Below are positions 25,901 to 36,814 of a DNA stretch of 64,000 nucleotides, one piece after another (within the stretch, counting starts at the first letter, position 1; each line of letters begins with the position of its first letter). The DNA is taken from assembly GCA_010279815.1 (NCBI GenBank), contig QEOQ01000707.1:132567-196566 (forward strand), in the 5' to 3' direction. The notes under the pieces were generated by a model. It searched no databases. It was not told the origin of the DNA and saw only the letters and a program-made list of their open reading frames with translations. Origin of the DNA: Brachionus plicatilis (taxonomy: Eukaryota > Rotifera > Eurotatoria > Ploima > Brachionidae). Made by a program: the position numbers and the translations under genes.

Positions 25901-26360
25901 AGACTTTTTAGAATTGATTTTATGGGTTCAAATGTAGAATTGTCGTATGAGTCAACAGTTTGTTTAATTTCTTTTCGGTCGCATGAAAACAGGGAATATT
26001 TCGCTATTTTGAAAATACGAAGGAAAAATACAAGATGTTTTTTAGACCTTTTTTTTCTAAATGGTCAAGTGGATTTTTTGCTTTAGATTTTAGAATTTCA
26101 AAATTCTTTAATCTCTTATGTAAATAAATTTTGGAAGAATTTTTTCTTCTGAAATCAAAGTTAATCTGAACTTTTTTTTTAAATTTTTATTTATTTATTT
26201 TAATTTCGGAAAAAAAAATCCAAATTCTTTTGGGCCTTCATGATTACAATTTTGATTATTTAGATTTAAATTATTAGACAAAAAAGGGTTTTAACATAAT
26301 ATAATAAAAATAGAAAAAATTTTCGATATTTTTATTAAGATAGGTATTCACAAAAAAATA
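22901..26360. other. Non-coding stretch, partly less AT-rich
   Basis: The part 23000-24200 is somewhat more complex than its surroundings and includes a short CA microsatellite (near 23411). A TAA microsatellite occurs near 25236. The frame at 25898-26086 has no recognisable motif. No gene is supported. Confidence 0.45.
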
Positions 26361-26985
26361 ACTAAATAATAATAATAATAATAATTGTTACGCTTTCGCG
26401 CTAAGTCCGGTTTTATCCAGACAATAAGCAATGTTTTAGTCTTTCAAAAGTTTGTCTAAATTATTTTTAAAATTGTTAATTGTTTTTGATTCAATGACTT
26501 GGTTCGTAAGCTTATTCCATTCATTAACAATTCTGCTGGTGAAAAATTTGAATCTTTGTGTGCAGTTTTTAACAATTTCTCAACTTGTAGCTGTTGCCTC
26601 TCGTTTCGTACATCTGCATATTCGAATTATCTTTATCCCACTTCTTGTACCAACAGATCTGACCATGCTTATTTAGTATTTTGTCCATTTGAATAAGATC
26701 ACCTTGCTTCCCTCTTGTACCCAACGTTGTTAAATTTAGCCTTCTAAGCCTCTCTGCGTACTCTAGATTCGCAGACCCATTAATACACTTTGTCGCTCTT
26801 CTTTGAACCTTTTCCAGCATGTCAATGTCCCTCTTTAAGTAGGGACTCCATATCTGAACAGCGTATTCCAGGTGTGGTCGTACAAGACGCGGTTCCCGAT
26901 TATTTAACCCGTTAAGAGTCAGACCAAGTATTCTGTTTGCCCTAGCAGCTGATGTACTTATTTGCATTGTCTTTCTTAAATATTT
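26361..26985 (-). mobile_element. CR1/Jockey-like LINE 3' fragment (copy A)
   Basis: The minus-strand frame 26967-26569 encodes the region just after the reverse transcriptase palm of a CR1/Jockey/L2-type LINE. ARANRILGL is followed by VRPHLEYAVQIWSPYLKRD, LEKVQRRATK, YAERLRRLNLTTL and GDLIQM, in the order usual for these proteins. The match begins at about 26985 and decays into stops downstream. At the element's 3' end (26365-26385 on the plus strand) lies an AAT microsatellite, which reads as a TTA/ATT tail on the element strand. The copy is strongly 5'-truncated and non-functional. Confidence 0.85.
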
Positions 26986-28540
26986 TCAAGCACATGTTTA
27001 ATTAAATTAATTTTTTCTTTTAGATAAAATTATTTCAAGTTGAGTGTTTAAAAAAAAAATTTTTTTTTTTTGCTGAAAATTAAAATTTTTCTTTTCCATC
27101 AATGAAAGCCATTGATCACTGCTTTGATCATCTTTTGTTCTATCAATTCTTGCAGTCAACAAAACTAAAAAAGACTAAAATGAATTTTAAAAATGCATTT
27201 GTCACTGAGTCGCTCTAGCACGAAGTTTTCTGTTTGTAACGGATCAAAATCATAATTAAAATAGTTCGAATATGAATATGCAAAAATGTACACAACCAAA
27301 TTGATGTCATCAAGCTAATGTCTGTGGACTAAAAGTTGATTTTTTTTCAAATAAGCTTTCAACGTGATCGTGTGACACTTTTCGGAATTATTTTAATCAT
27401 GAATCAAATGCGAGGTTGTGTTCGCTCAAAAGGGCCAATGTTTATCACATTGCTAAATTAATTCAAGTCAAACATGAGGCTCAATGTGACACAAACAAAA
27501 AAGAAGCCTACTAGAGAGCTATTTAGGCCTGAAATCAATTAAATACACGGTCTAAACTATTCTGCAAAGAGAGCTGAGAAGTGGTGGAGAATGCGCGCAC
27601 GCAACGTTATTAATTAAACTTTTGTGCAAGCAATTAGCAAGCTACAGGAGGCCGGTCCAAGTCAATCTGATTTTATCTAAAGCTATGACGTCACTTCGAA
27701 TGAACTTAACCCAATTTTGGCCTGAAACGGAAAAATCGATTGGGGCAATTTTTGATTCAAAGATGATGATTTTAAGCTAAGTATTTAAGCCCTACTAAAA
27801 ATAAACTCAAACAAACAAAAAAAGGTGACACTTGTAATTATAAACGAATTTTTTTTTTTTGTTTTTCAACCGGTGTTTTTCTAAGCCTCTTAAGAACTCA
27901 TTTTCTAAAAACACTTGCTTCTAAGTAACTTTTAATAACACGGTTTTATAAATGACTTTGTGATGTAAAAGAAGCGATTTTTTTTTTCTCTTTATTGTTT
28001 CAATGTTTACTTTGCATATAAAAAGTTCGTTAGAGCGAACAAAAAAAAGAGAGAGAGAGAGAGAAATAATTTTTAAATTAAAAATCGAATAAAAGTAAAT
28101 CAATTTCCTCTTTGGGGCCAAATATTTGGCCTACAAATATTGATAATTAAAAAAATAAAAACTCACCGTTTTTAGTTGGCCTTTTTTTTTTTTTTTCATT
28201 TTTTGCTTTGTTTAGTTTAGCGATCAAATATTGGCATCACATTGAGTTGAGTCAAAGCGAATGTATTCAAGTTGTGCTTTTGAATAAACATTATTAATTT
28301 TGGCCAGGTCTCTTGGTTATTCAACTTTAAAAGTATGTTTATATATAAATAAGCCTCAGAGGTATTATCGATCTGACTTGACCTCCCTCGATCAATCTCT
28401 ACCTGATTTTGCCTATTTACACAGGCTTAGAACTATTCTGATTGATTCAAAAAAAAATTTTTAATTAATTTTGTCACATACTTTAATTACTAGATGCATC
28501 AAACCATTTGTATAAATTCTTCAAGTCCATATATACAGTT
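26986..28540. other. Non-coding stretch, moderately complex, with a CRE-like site
   Basis: No coding signal. The portion 27150-27800 is less AT-rich than average and contains the perfect 8-bp palindrome TGACGTCA (27686-27693), the consensus cyclic-AMP response element core, plus GCGCGCACGC near 27594. A GA microsatellite lies near 28053. A regulatory role is only an inference. Confidence 0.4.
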
Positions 28541-28570
28541 TGGCTTGATTTAATTAAAGAAATGTGACAA

Positions 28571-28840
28571 ACATTTAGTTATGTCACGTGACATAATCGA
28601 ATTTTTTCTGGTTAAGTCAAATTCATTTTTCCTAAATTCACTAGTTAAGCTATCATTTCCGCTAATAAATAAATTTTGTAAATCTAGATATTTATGTCAC
28701 ATAATTAATTATGTCACGTGACATAATCGAATTTTTTCTAGTCGGGTCACATTCATTTTTGCTAAATTCACTAGTTTAGCTATCATTTCAATCAATAAAA
28801 AAATTTTGTAAATATAGATATTTATGTCACATGAAAAGAT
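28571..28840. repeat. Two tandem 130-bp repeats with an 18-bp CACGTG palindrome
   Basis: Two direct copies 130 bp apart each contain the perfect palindrome TTATGTCACGTGACATAA (28579-28596 and 28709-28726), followed by TCGAATTTTTTCT, then AAATTCACTAGTT, AGCTATCATTTC and AGATATTTATGTCACAT. A third partial copy with the palindrome at 29192-29209 lies 480 bp further on (29185-29285). GTCACGTGAC is the preferred core of bHLH-leucine-zipper factors of the MITF/TFEB/USF type. The palindrome may equally be part of a transposable element. Confidence 0.8.
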
Positions 28841-28929
28841 TTTTTTGTTACCTGAAATAAAATCAAGAGACAAAAAGAAATCAAGTTTTTTTGAGTGTAA
28901 AGTGCTTAACGCTTACTTCAATGGTGTAC

Positions 28930-29130
28930 GAAATTTAATTATGTCTAAACTCTTAAAGAGTTTAGCAAATCTTTAGTTGAGTCTGTTTTAGATTATTCTT
29001 TTCCTTATATTAACTCATTCACAGAAACTAATATCAAAAGACTGGTGGATGAATAAAAACAAAGATTTATAAAATTGCCTCGAATAATCTTGTTATTTTT
29101 TCCTTCTTCCATGAAGCCATCCCAATTTTA
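28930..29130 (+). pseudogene. Probable LINE reverse-transcriptase scrap
   Basis: One plus-strand frame reads KSLVESVLDYSFPYINSF, then TETNIKRL, a stop, and QRFIKLPRII. This resembles the conserved LVRP-LEY...Q-RA-R segment at the end of non-LTR reverse transcriptases. It contains an in-frame stop and no extended match. It sits between the second and third copies of the CACGTG palindrome. Confidence 0.4.
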
Positions 29131-29184
29131 ATTTACATTTTTTTAAAGCTGAAACAGATACACTAATAAATAAAATGTGATGAA

Positions 29185-29285
29185 CATTTAATTATGTCAC
29201 GTGACATAATCGAATGTATTCTAGTTGAGTCACGTGTATTTTTTTTCATTCTCAAGTTAAGCCATCCTTTCCGCAAGTAAACAAT
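29185..29285. repeat. Third, partial copy of the CACGTG palindrome repeat
   Basis: The palindrome TTATGTCACGTGACATAA is exact at 29192-29209, preceded by GAACATTTAA and followed by TCGAATGTATTCTAGTTGAG, as in the two copies at 28.6-28.8 kb. The similarity fades after about 29280. Confidence 0.75.
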
Positions 29286-29639
29286 CTTATGAATTAGGAT
29301 AAGTTTTCACATCATCATCGTCATCATCGTTAATATCAAGTTAAGGTACAAAAACTGGTCGAGAAAGTTAATTTAAAAGCTAGACTCAAGTGTTATTTGG
29401 ATCTCTAATCCTCTTAAACGAAAAGTTGTTTATTAAAAACACGTCACACGAAATAGAAAAAAAAAACTAGGCTTAGCAAATAGGCTGACCAAAGTCTTGT
29501 ACAAATATGTACTAAAATCCAAACACAAATATTTTGTTGCCTCATATATATTGATAAGTCTTAAATATTTAAAATATAAAGTTTTCTCATTATTAGAGAT
29601 CCGACTGGAAGATTATGGTCACAGATTTGTCGAACAAAA

Positions 29640-31470
29640 ATCGCTTAACGGTAAACAGTTGGCGGTAGCTATTTTGTGACGTAATAAAAGAATTCATCTT
29701 TCTATCAGATAACATTTCGTAAGTAAGATTTTTTATCTTTATCTTTAGTGCATTACATAAGTGCAGAATTCCATTCATAGCAAAAATTTCACGCCTATTT
29801 TGTTATTCTATAATTTGTATGTGAAATTGGATAGGAGAGGTCGAATAAAGGACAATTAAACACTTGATAATTTAGCATGACATTCCATTACACAAATTGT
29901 AGTCTCAACATGTTGAAGCCAGTTATTTGTGCAACAAAAACATTAGGTAATTAATTACCTATCTAAGAAAAAAGGTTTCTCAGGCTGACAAAATTACATT
30001 TTTATTTGTTCCAAATTAATTTTGTCGATGAATTTTTTAACAGAGACCACAGTTTTTTTTAATTTTTTTTTTTAATTTTAGAACATATTTAATTGGAAAA
30101 TTATTAAAAATTTTTTTATCTTTTTTTATCTTTTTGTCTTCCTCTGTTTGGGTGACAATAAAAAAATTTGCTAAATTTTTTGTTGCGACTGTGCAAGTGG
30201 GAGATTGCGGTGGGGTCCATTTTTGTGCAATTTAAAATCTTTTTCGATTGACTTGACTTTTTAAAATCTGTTGGTGGCATTAAAATTTTTTAGAGCTAAT
30301 GACGCATGAAACAAAAGAATCTCTACAAGCCGTGTAAGTTGGAATTGTATATTTTAATTCAATCTCTTAATTGTAAACAATTAGCGGTGGCTATCTAGTG
30401 ACGCAATAAAAAACATTTTCCTATCCGATTAGATAACATAAGCTATATTCTTTATTAAACAATAAATTTATTCAATTCTCTTTTTTTCTCTTGCTGATTT
30501 AGAAAAGCTTTGCATGAATCATTTTAAATTCAATTACTAACACAATTCATATTGTTATAGGTTTTAAGAAAAATTAAAGATCATATGGACGGAGCTATGT
30601 TAGCTCCTTGCGTCTGAGATACGTGTCATTCCTTCGCATATCTGCGCATCTGCCACATAGCTTACTAAAAATGGTTGGGTAGCAGAAGAATTAATTAATA
30701 TTCTATTTATTTCTAAATTTCCACCAAGCTCCTATAGATTAGAAAAAAATCAAAAAAAAAATAAAGAATTCAAGTTTATTATCAATTAACAATATTTTAA
30801 AATAAAAAAAAATTATAAACATTTAGCCATTAATTTGTTTAATAGATAATTTGGAGGAGATGTTCCCCTGGGCAGCTTCGAACAGTGTAGCACCTTATTT
30901 TCAGACAGAAGGTTATTAATAGGTGATTTATATTTTTACAAAAGGAATTGGTTTAAAAAGAAGGAATAGAAATTTTTTAAATCTCAGAAAAGGTCCAGTA
31001 TGATAAAGAAAAATTTTTCTTAAAAAAAAAATTTCCTCTTTAGATTAAAAAATCTAAAATTAATTAATTATTACAAATAAAAAAATCAAGTTTATATCAA
31101 TTAAGGTTCAATGGCATAAGATAATTTCTAAAAAAATTATAACATGAGTATAACAAGCATTGTTGCATCAATTTTGGTCGCGTGCAAACTTTCTGCAAAA
31201 TAAATGGTAAATTTGCAGAAAAAAAAGTAATAAAAAATTAAAATTTTTTTTCTGAAAAATTACTGGCAACAAAATTAAATTCACACATTTTGATACAATG
31301 TGAAATTAGAGAATATTGAGAGGACTAAGAACAAGTGGATGATAATCTGTCGAATAAACACTCGATAAGATTTTAATTAACATTTTGCATGACATTCCAT
31401 TAGAAAGAAATTGTAGCCTCAAAATGTTTACACAAGTTATTTGTCTAAGAAAAACATTAGTTAATTATAA
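29640..31470. repeat. Diverged direct duplications (two paired segments)
   Basis: Segment 29644-29714 resembles 30367-30440 (shared GTAAACANTTNGCGGTNGCTAT, then GTGACGNAATAAAA, then AGATAACAT). Segment 29841-29960 resembles 31350-31470 (shared CATGACATTCCATTA, then ATTGTAGNCTCAA, then AGTTATTTGT and AAAACATTAG). The order is the same, so a larger block may have been duplicated and then disrupted. The rest of the stretch is AT-rich and non-coding. Confidence 0.55.
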
Positions 31471-32544
31471 ACGGAATAAAATAAAAATAATAGTAATAAT
31501 AATAACAATTCGAATGCTTGTTGAACACAAATGAAATTAGTCAAGCTGAATGGGTTTTTTACACCTTTGGATTTGTTTATACAAAACAAAAATAAGGTTT
31601 TTAATTACAACACCGTATATAATTAAAAATTTAAATTCACTATTGCTGCTAGAACAATATAAATTGTAAGTTATGTTATATCAAACCGTGAAACAAACAC
31701 ACTTTGTCTCTTATTCTCAAGAGGTGTTTATTTATACAAATTGTAAAATGCTTGATACAAATTCACATTTTGGCCCCAAAAGCGTTCGGGCCCCGCTTGC
31801 CTCGCAACCTATTTAAACTAACCCTTAACGATACAACTTTTATTTAGATTTATCAATTTAATCAACCAACTCAACTAAATCAACAAAAATATGTGATTAT
31901 ATTTTGTGGGCAACTTTTTTCCTTTTTTTGTGTCCAAAATTTAAATGATTTTTTTTTAAACTAATTAAACTATCATCAATTAGAATCTTTTTTTGAAAAT
32001 AATTTAAGGAATCTTAGCCTGTTGTGACTTATATCAGACCCATTTAAATATTTAATATTTTTTATTCGATGCAAAAATTATTTAATTATTCGTCAATTTA
32101 AAATTAGAGCTAAATATAAATTTATTATTTTCTAAATATTTATTAATCAGGACTTACAATTTTATTTAGATTTACCAATTTTACCAACTCAACGAAATTC
32201 TTTTACCATTTTTCGTTGTCACAAGGTAATCAACAGACTATTGCCAATATCAAAAAATTTATTTAAAAAAAAGTTCAAATATTTAACATTTTTTTTGTAT
32301 TTCAAAAAAATTTAGACATTGATCAATTTAAAAAAGAATTCAAAATTTTTTTATTGATCAAATCGGATCCTTAGCTCGACAAAATTTTTATTAATATTTT
32401 TAAGGAACCCTTTATCATTTTTCTTTTTTTAGAGATCAATCAGCAAGTAAGTGCCCTTGTCATAAAAGACTCCATTTAAAGAATTAAAAAAAAATTCAAA
32501 ATCTTTTTTATATTTCTTTAAATATTAATACACTAATCAATTTA
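31471..32544. repeat. Degenerate repeat units upstream of the receptor gene
   Basis: The 1.5 kb before the receptor gene consists of diverged repeat units. Each has TTTAGATTTA, then a CAACTCGA-like segment, then CCTTTTATCATTTTT, a TTTTTTTAGAG segment, TAAGTG, CTTGNCA and CATTTAAA. Instances are near 31840, 32155, 32385, 33010 and 33285. The LINE copy at 32545-32910 interrupts the array. A GC-richer patch (GTTCGGGCCCCGCTTGCCTC) lies at about 31788. Confidence 0.5.
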
Positions 32545-32910
32545 TATAATAATAATAATAATAATAATAAAATGAAAGCTATAATGTGCTAGTAGATGGA
32601 ACGAGGGTTGAGCCCCATCATAATAGCTTGTTAAAATCAAGTTTATCAATTTTGTTTTTAAAAACATTAACTGTATCTGAATTAATAACACTCTGTCAAG
32701 TCGATTCCGAACATTGACCACTCTGTTGCTGAAAATATTAGAGCTTTGCTCACAGTTCTTTACCAATTGTCTTTCTAACTTAAAATCATGACGTCAGTTA
32801 AACGAAACGTATTTTCTGGATTATTTTTGAAGACTAGGGTACATGCCATGCCATGCATGTATTGTAGTTTCCTTTTATATATTTAAACATCTCGCTCAGA
32901 TCCCCTCTAA
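32545..32910 (-). mobile_element. CR1/Jockey-like LINE 3' fragment (copy B)
   Basis: On the minus strand from about 32906 the sequence reads IRGDLSEMFKYIKG, then after stops VKNCEQSSNIFSNRVVNVRN, VLLIQIQ and FKTKLI-like text. This matches the order in copies A and C (RGDMIQMFKI, then FFTNRVIRVSNSLP, then FKNRLD). An ATA/TAA microsatellite at 32545-32571 marks its 3' end. The copy is 5'-truncated and carries several stops. Confidence 0.75.
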
Positions 32911-33378
32911 TAAAAAAATATTTAAATTTTTTTTCCATATTTCTAAAATCATTAAAACATCAATCAATTTATTTAAAAAAATATTTCCCATTTAACGTGT
33001 TTTCCCAATTTGTTTAGATTTAAAACAGCTCGAACAAAAAATTTTCTTTATATTTTTGTGGAACCTTTTATCATTTTTGTTTTTTTAGAGGTTAATCAGA
33101 AACTAAGTGTTCTTGACACAAAATACTTCATTTAAAAAATTAAAAAAAATTTTTTTAAAAATTTCTAAAGCTGTTATAACATCAATAAATTTAATAAAAA
33201 AAAAAAATTAAAAATTATTTATTATATTTCTATAATTATTAAAACACTAATCAATTAAATAAAAAAAAAAATTCCCATTTTCTTTAGATTCAAACAACTC
33301 GATCCAAAACATGTCCATTTATTTTTAGGTTCAAAAAAAAAAAAAAAAAAAAGCCGACAAAAACCCAAATCAAAAACA

Positions 33379-36300
33379 ATGATGCTAAAACTACTTCTAA
33401 TCGCAAACGTATTCTATTTGTGCAAATCAATACCCATCCGTATCACGGAGCATCCACAGTCCCAAATAGCAGTACCAGGCTCCCTTGTCAAACTCCACTG
33501 CGAATACACAACCGACAATTTATACTCGTCCGTCACAGTCCACTGGCTATTCAGCCACTACACCACTATCAACAACATCAATGACCACTTGACGCCACTA
33601 GCCAGCACCAGCAACATCCGCGTGTCCCACACCACACTCACCATCACATCATTCGACGCCATCACTCACGCCGGCCTCTACAAATGCCTCGTGAACTCTA
33701 GCGGTCTGGCACTGCTGAGCCGAGCGGCCAATTTGAGCGCGGCCGTCCTCGAGCCCTTCACTGCCGACGCCACCGAGCACACAGTATCGATCAGCGAGGG
33801 CAACGTGGCCATCATAGCCTGTCCACTTCCGCACAGCCGACCGAGCGCCCTGCCGCTCTTCTTTCTAAACGACGAGCCGGTACCGCTAGGCGCCGACACC
33901 CGTCACAAAATCTTCGCGTCTGGCAACCTCCAAATAGCGAACGTGCGCCAATCGGACTCGGGCGTGTACAAGTGCGCCGCCCGCAACACTCTCACCAACC
34001 AAGTGGTGCATTGGGCAGCGCGTACCACACTCCAGGTGAAGGCGCCGTCGGGTACCAGCCTGCCGCGCATAGTCTACGTGGCGGGACACGCGAGCCGAGT
34101 GGCGGTGGGCGCCAATTTGACGCTGGAGTGCGTGGCCGACGGCGCCCCCGTTCCCCTGGTCTCGTGGGAAAAGTTCGGCGGTGTGCTGCCGGCGCGCCGT
34201 TCCCGCCAATCATCCGGCAATTTGGTGATAGTGGACGTGCAGCCGGAGGACAAGGGCACGTATGTGTGCCGGGCAGAGAACGGGCCCGGCCAGGCCACCT
34301 TCAAAACGGCCGTACTCGACGTCGTTGAGCCGCCGCGTCTCCTCAAAAACGAGAAATTGGTCTACAACGCTGCGCCGTCCCACCAGGTCCGCATCACATG
34401 CCCCATTTTGTCCGATCCGCGCACCACTCACTACCAATGGTTCCACAACGGTCTGCCGCTGCCACCGCTAGCCTCAAATCACAAGATCGCGTTCCTAAAG
34501 AACAGATCTGTGCTGACGGTGAGGGCCACCGGCGGTCTCTATCAATGCGCGGCCACTAGCGAATTTGGAACGGCCCAGGCCGATCTGTGGCTAAATGTGG
34601 CCGGTCCTGGGCTGGACAAACAGCGCGCCCAAATAATACTGGGCCCGCAGAACACGAGCATTTACGAGGGCCAGTCGGTGGTGCTGCTGTGTGTGACAAG
34701 TGGCGGCGGTGTGCAAATCAATTGGCTGCAAAACGATTTGATCATTGAGCCGACGTTGATGCGACGCTTCGAAATAAATCAACAGCTGGGCAATTTGCGC
34801 ATTGTGTCCGTGCAGAGGTCGGACGCCGGTCTGTACAAGTGCATAGCCAGCAATGAGCTGGGCATGAGCAGCGCCGAGGCCTATGTGACCGTCAAGTCAA
34901 TTGAGGACGAGAAAAAAAGAGACCAGCATCAAATATTGGTTAGTAACACGCGACCAATTGTGCAGCAAATTGGCGCCGATAGAATACTGCTCAAGTGGCG
35001 GCTGGCCGACCGTCACGACAATCAAGTAGCCTACTTTAAAGTGGAGTACAAGGACCAGACGCCCACTTGGCTCACCATTGACGAACAAATTGAGGCGCAC
35101 AAACGCCAATACATCCTCACCGATCTAAGCCCCGATCAAGTGTACAAATTTCGACTGAGCATTGTGTATCACAGCGGCCAGCTCGGTCACAGCCATCCGT
35201 CGGCCAAATTTCGCCTGGACAAATCTTGGTCCCAGTCGGGCCCGGCCAGCGGTACGGTCCAAACAAATGAGCTCAAACTTAGCGAAATCGGGCTGCAGAT
35301 TGCGCAGATATGGGCCGTATCGTCCAGCAGCCTTGGCCTCAAGTGGAAAGTGTTGAGCAGCAATGAGTCGGCGGCAAGCGCCAAAATAAACGGCTTTTAC
35401 ATCTATTACCGTTTGATGGAGCGTGACCAAGAGCACACAGTCCCTTTGTACAATTACACGCGGATACAAGTGCCTTTGGCGCACGCGGCCTCCACCGACT
35501 CGTACTTGATCGCCAATCTGCAGCCGGCCTCCCACTACCAAATAAAAATGACCTGCTACAATCTTCATGGAGACTTGTGCTCGTTCAGCAACGCCATCTA
35601 TGGCCTCACTCTGGCGCCCGCCACCACCTCCACCCGTCCTCTTGCCAACCAGCACAACAACAACAGCCAAACGCATCGACAGATCAGGTCGTCGCACACC
35701 GAAATTTTGTTCATGACACTTGGCGCCGTGCTGGCCGCGCTCAGCCTGCTCCTGGTCGCCTTTGTGGCCATGTGCGTGCTGAAGAGCAAAGAGCGCAGCA
35801 AGACGCTCGGCCAGTCGCTCAAGCTGGCCAGCTCGTCCTGTCCCACGCTCATCTACGAGGACAGTCTGCGACAGAGTAACCGTGTGAACATGTACATGGG
35901 GCCCAACGACTCGAATTCGACTAACAGTCAATCGATGTCGACCACCACGTCCTCTGTGACCACCCCGCCCGGTCCCGACCACCTAGTCCTGCTCAACGGC
36001 CAGACTGTGTCCGCCAACTCGTTCGCCAATCTGCCTGTGCCACCGCCACCACCGTCAACACACCAATCCGGCACCATCAACCGCATCAACCTCAACATGA
36101 ACCCGCTCAACGAAAATTTCTATCACACTCTCACTCAGCTAAAAGACAACGGCGACCATGCCGATTACAACAATCCCGCCATTAACATGAGACAGTTGAT
36201 TATCAAACAACAGCAACAACAACAGCAGCAGCAGTTGCTAATGAACACATTGAAAAATTTTAACATGCATTGTTGTGACAATAGGACAAAATCGCCGTCG

Positions 36301-36768
36301 TGTGTCAAGAGAAGCGCGTCCAAAAAGAGCAAAAAAGCAAAGAGTGAGAGCAAAGAGAGCGCCATTGGTCATCAACAACAGCAATTACAGCAGCAAGCCA
36401 ATTACTATTTGTTGCCCAATTGTTTGGCTGCACAGCCCATGCTTTACAATGACATGGAGTTGATTGGCGCGGCATTTGTTAATCAAAATTTGGCCAACGC
36501 AAATCTGGTGTTCAATCGAGAGCCGAAGCAGATATGCTCGTTTGAGCAGGTGGCCTTGCCGGTCAGTGCCAATCTCATGGATTTGTTTGACAAGGCAAAC
36601 GAGCAGATAGCTAGTGATTTGAGCGCGGCCGCCAACGCCGACCAGATTTATGAGCAGACCGAGCCGAAGAGCGACGAAAGCGAGCCCATGCTCAACGCTC
36701 ACTACGCCACTGCTCACGTAAATGCGCTAGATGAACAGAATGAGGCGCTGTGCGATCATGTCAAATGA
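33379..36768 (+). CDS. Ig/FN3 cell-surface receptor, CDON/BOC/Ihog family
   Basis: This is a single open frame of 1129 aa. A signal peptide (about residues 1-17) is followed by five Ig domains, with cysteine pairs C41/C103, C148/C199, C251/C297, C341/C390 and C438/C488, each with a preceding W or F and a D-x-G-x-Y/K-C motif. Two fibronectin III domains follow (about 515-635 and 640-750), then one membrane segment (about 775-801) and a cytoplasmic tail of about 330 aa. The tail has a PPPPP run (888-892), a polyglutamine run of about nine residues (from 944) and a second Q-rich patch. The second FN3 carries GFYIYYR, then LQPASHYQIKMTCYN and FSN, the pattern of the FN3 domain that binds Hedgehog in CDON/BOC/Ihog. 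In that family the protein acts at the plasma membrane as a Hedgehog co-receptor or adhesion molecule; this role is inferred here. Vertebrate CDON has five Ig and three FN3, and fly Ihog four Ig and two FN3. Codons are GC-rich, unlike all flanks. No intron is needed for the open frame. A TTTTTAG at 33322-33328 could be the acceptor of a 5'-UTR intron. Confidence 0.85.
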   Translation: MMLKLLLIANVFYLCKSIPIRITEHPQSQIAVPGSLVKLHCEYTTDNLYSSVTVHWLFSHYTTINNINDHLTPLASTSNIRVSHTTLTITSFDAITHAGLYKCLVNSSGLALLSRAANLSAAVLEPFTADATEHTVSISEGNVAIIACPLPHSRPSALPLFFLNDEPVPLGADTRHKIFASGNLQIANVRQSDSGVYKCAARNTLTNQVVHWAARTTLQVKAPSGTSLPRIVYVAGHASRVAVGANLTLECVADGAPVPLVSWEKFGGVLPARRSRQSSGNLVIVDVQPEDKGTYVCRAENGPGQATFKTAVLDVVEPPRLLKNEKLVYNAAPSHQVRITCPILSDPRTTHYQWFHNGLPLPPLASNHKIAFLKNRSVLTVRATGGLYQCAATSEFGTAQADLWLNVAGPGLDKQRAQIILGPQNTSIYEGQSVVLLCVTSGGGVQINWLQNDLIIEPTLMRRFEINQQLGNLRIVSVQRSDAGLYKCIASNELGMSSAEAYVTVKSIEDEKKRDQHQILVSNTRPIVQQIGADRILLKWRLADRHDNQVAYFKVEYKDQTPTWLTIDEQIEAHKRQYILTDLSPDQVYKFRLSIVYHSGQLGHSHPSAKFRLDKSWSQSGPASGTVQTNELKLSEIGLQIAQIWAVSSSSLGLKWKVLSSNESAASAKINGFYIYYRLMERDQEHTVPLYNYTRIQVPLAHAASTDSYLIANLQPASHYQIKMTCYNLHGDLCSFSNAIYGLTLAPATTSTRPLANQHNNNSQTHRQIRSSHTEILFMTLGAVLAALSLLLVAFVAMCVLKSKERSKTLGQSLKLASSSCPTLIYEDSLRQSNRVNMYMGPNDSNSTNSQSMSTTTSSVTTPPGPDHLVLLNGQTVSANSFANLPVPPPPPSTHQSGTINRINLNMNPLNENFYHTLTQLKDNGDHADYNNPAINMRQLIIKQQQQQQQQQLLMNTLKNFNMHCCDNRTKSPSCVKRSASKKSKKAKSESKESAIGHQQQQLQQQANYYLLPNCLAAQPMLYNDMELIGAAFVNQNLANANLVFNREPKQICSFEQVALPVSANLMDLFDKANEQIASDLSAAANADQIYEQTEPKSDESEPMLNAHYATAHVNALDEQNEALCDHVK

Positions 36769-36814
36769 GCTTCCTTTCCTTTTTTTTTTTCTTCTTTTTA
36801 TCTTTTTTTTTTGT

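Noticed and set aside
28579..29209. CRISPR-like interpretation of the repeated palindromes
   Set aside because: There are only three copies, two in long tandem units and one 480 bp away, in a eukaryotic genome. There is no repeat-spacer pattern.
33972..34328. A 118-codon plus-strand frame inside the receptor
   Set aside because: It is out of frame with five well-formed Ig domains and is an overlap shadow.
35125..35982. A 285-codon minus-strand open frame
   Set aside because: It lies antisense inside the receptor coding sequence. GC-rich codons leave long antisense frames, and its composition (G/R/V-rich) matches no family.
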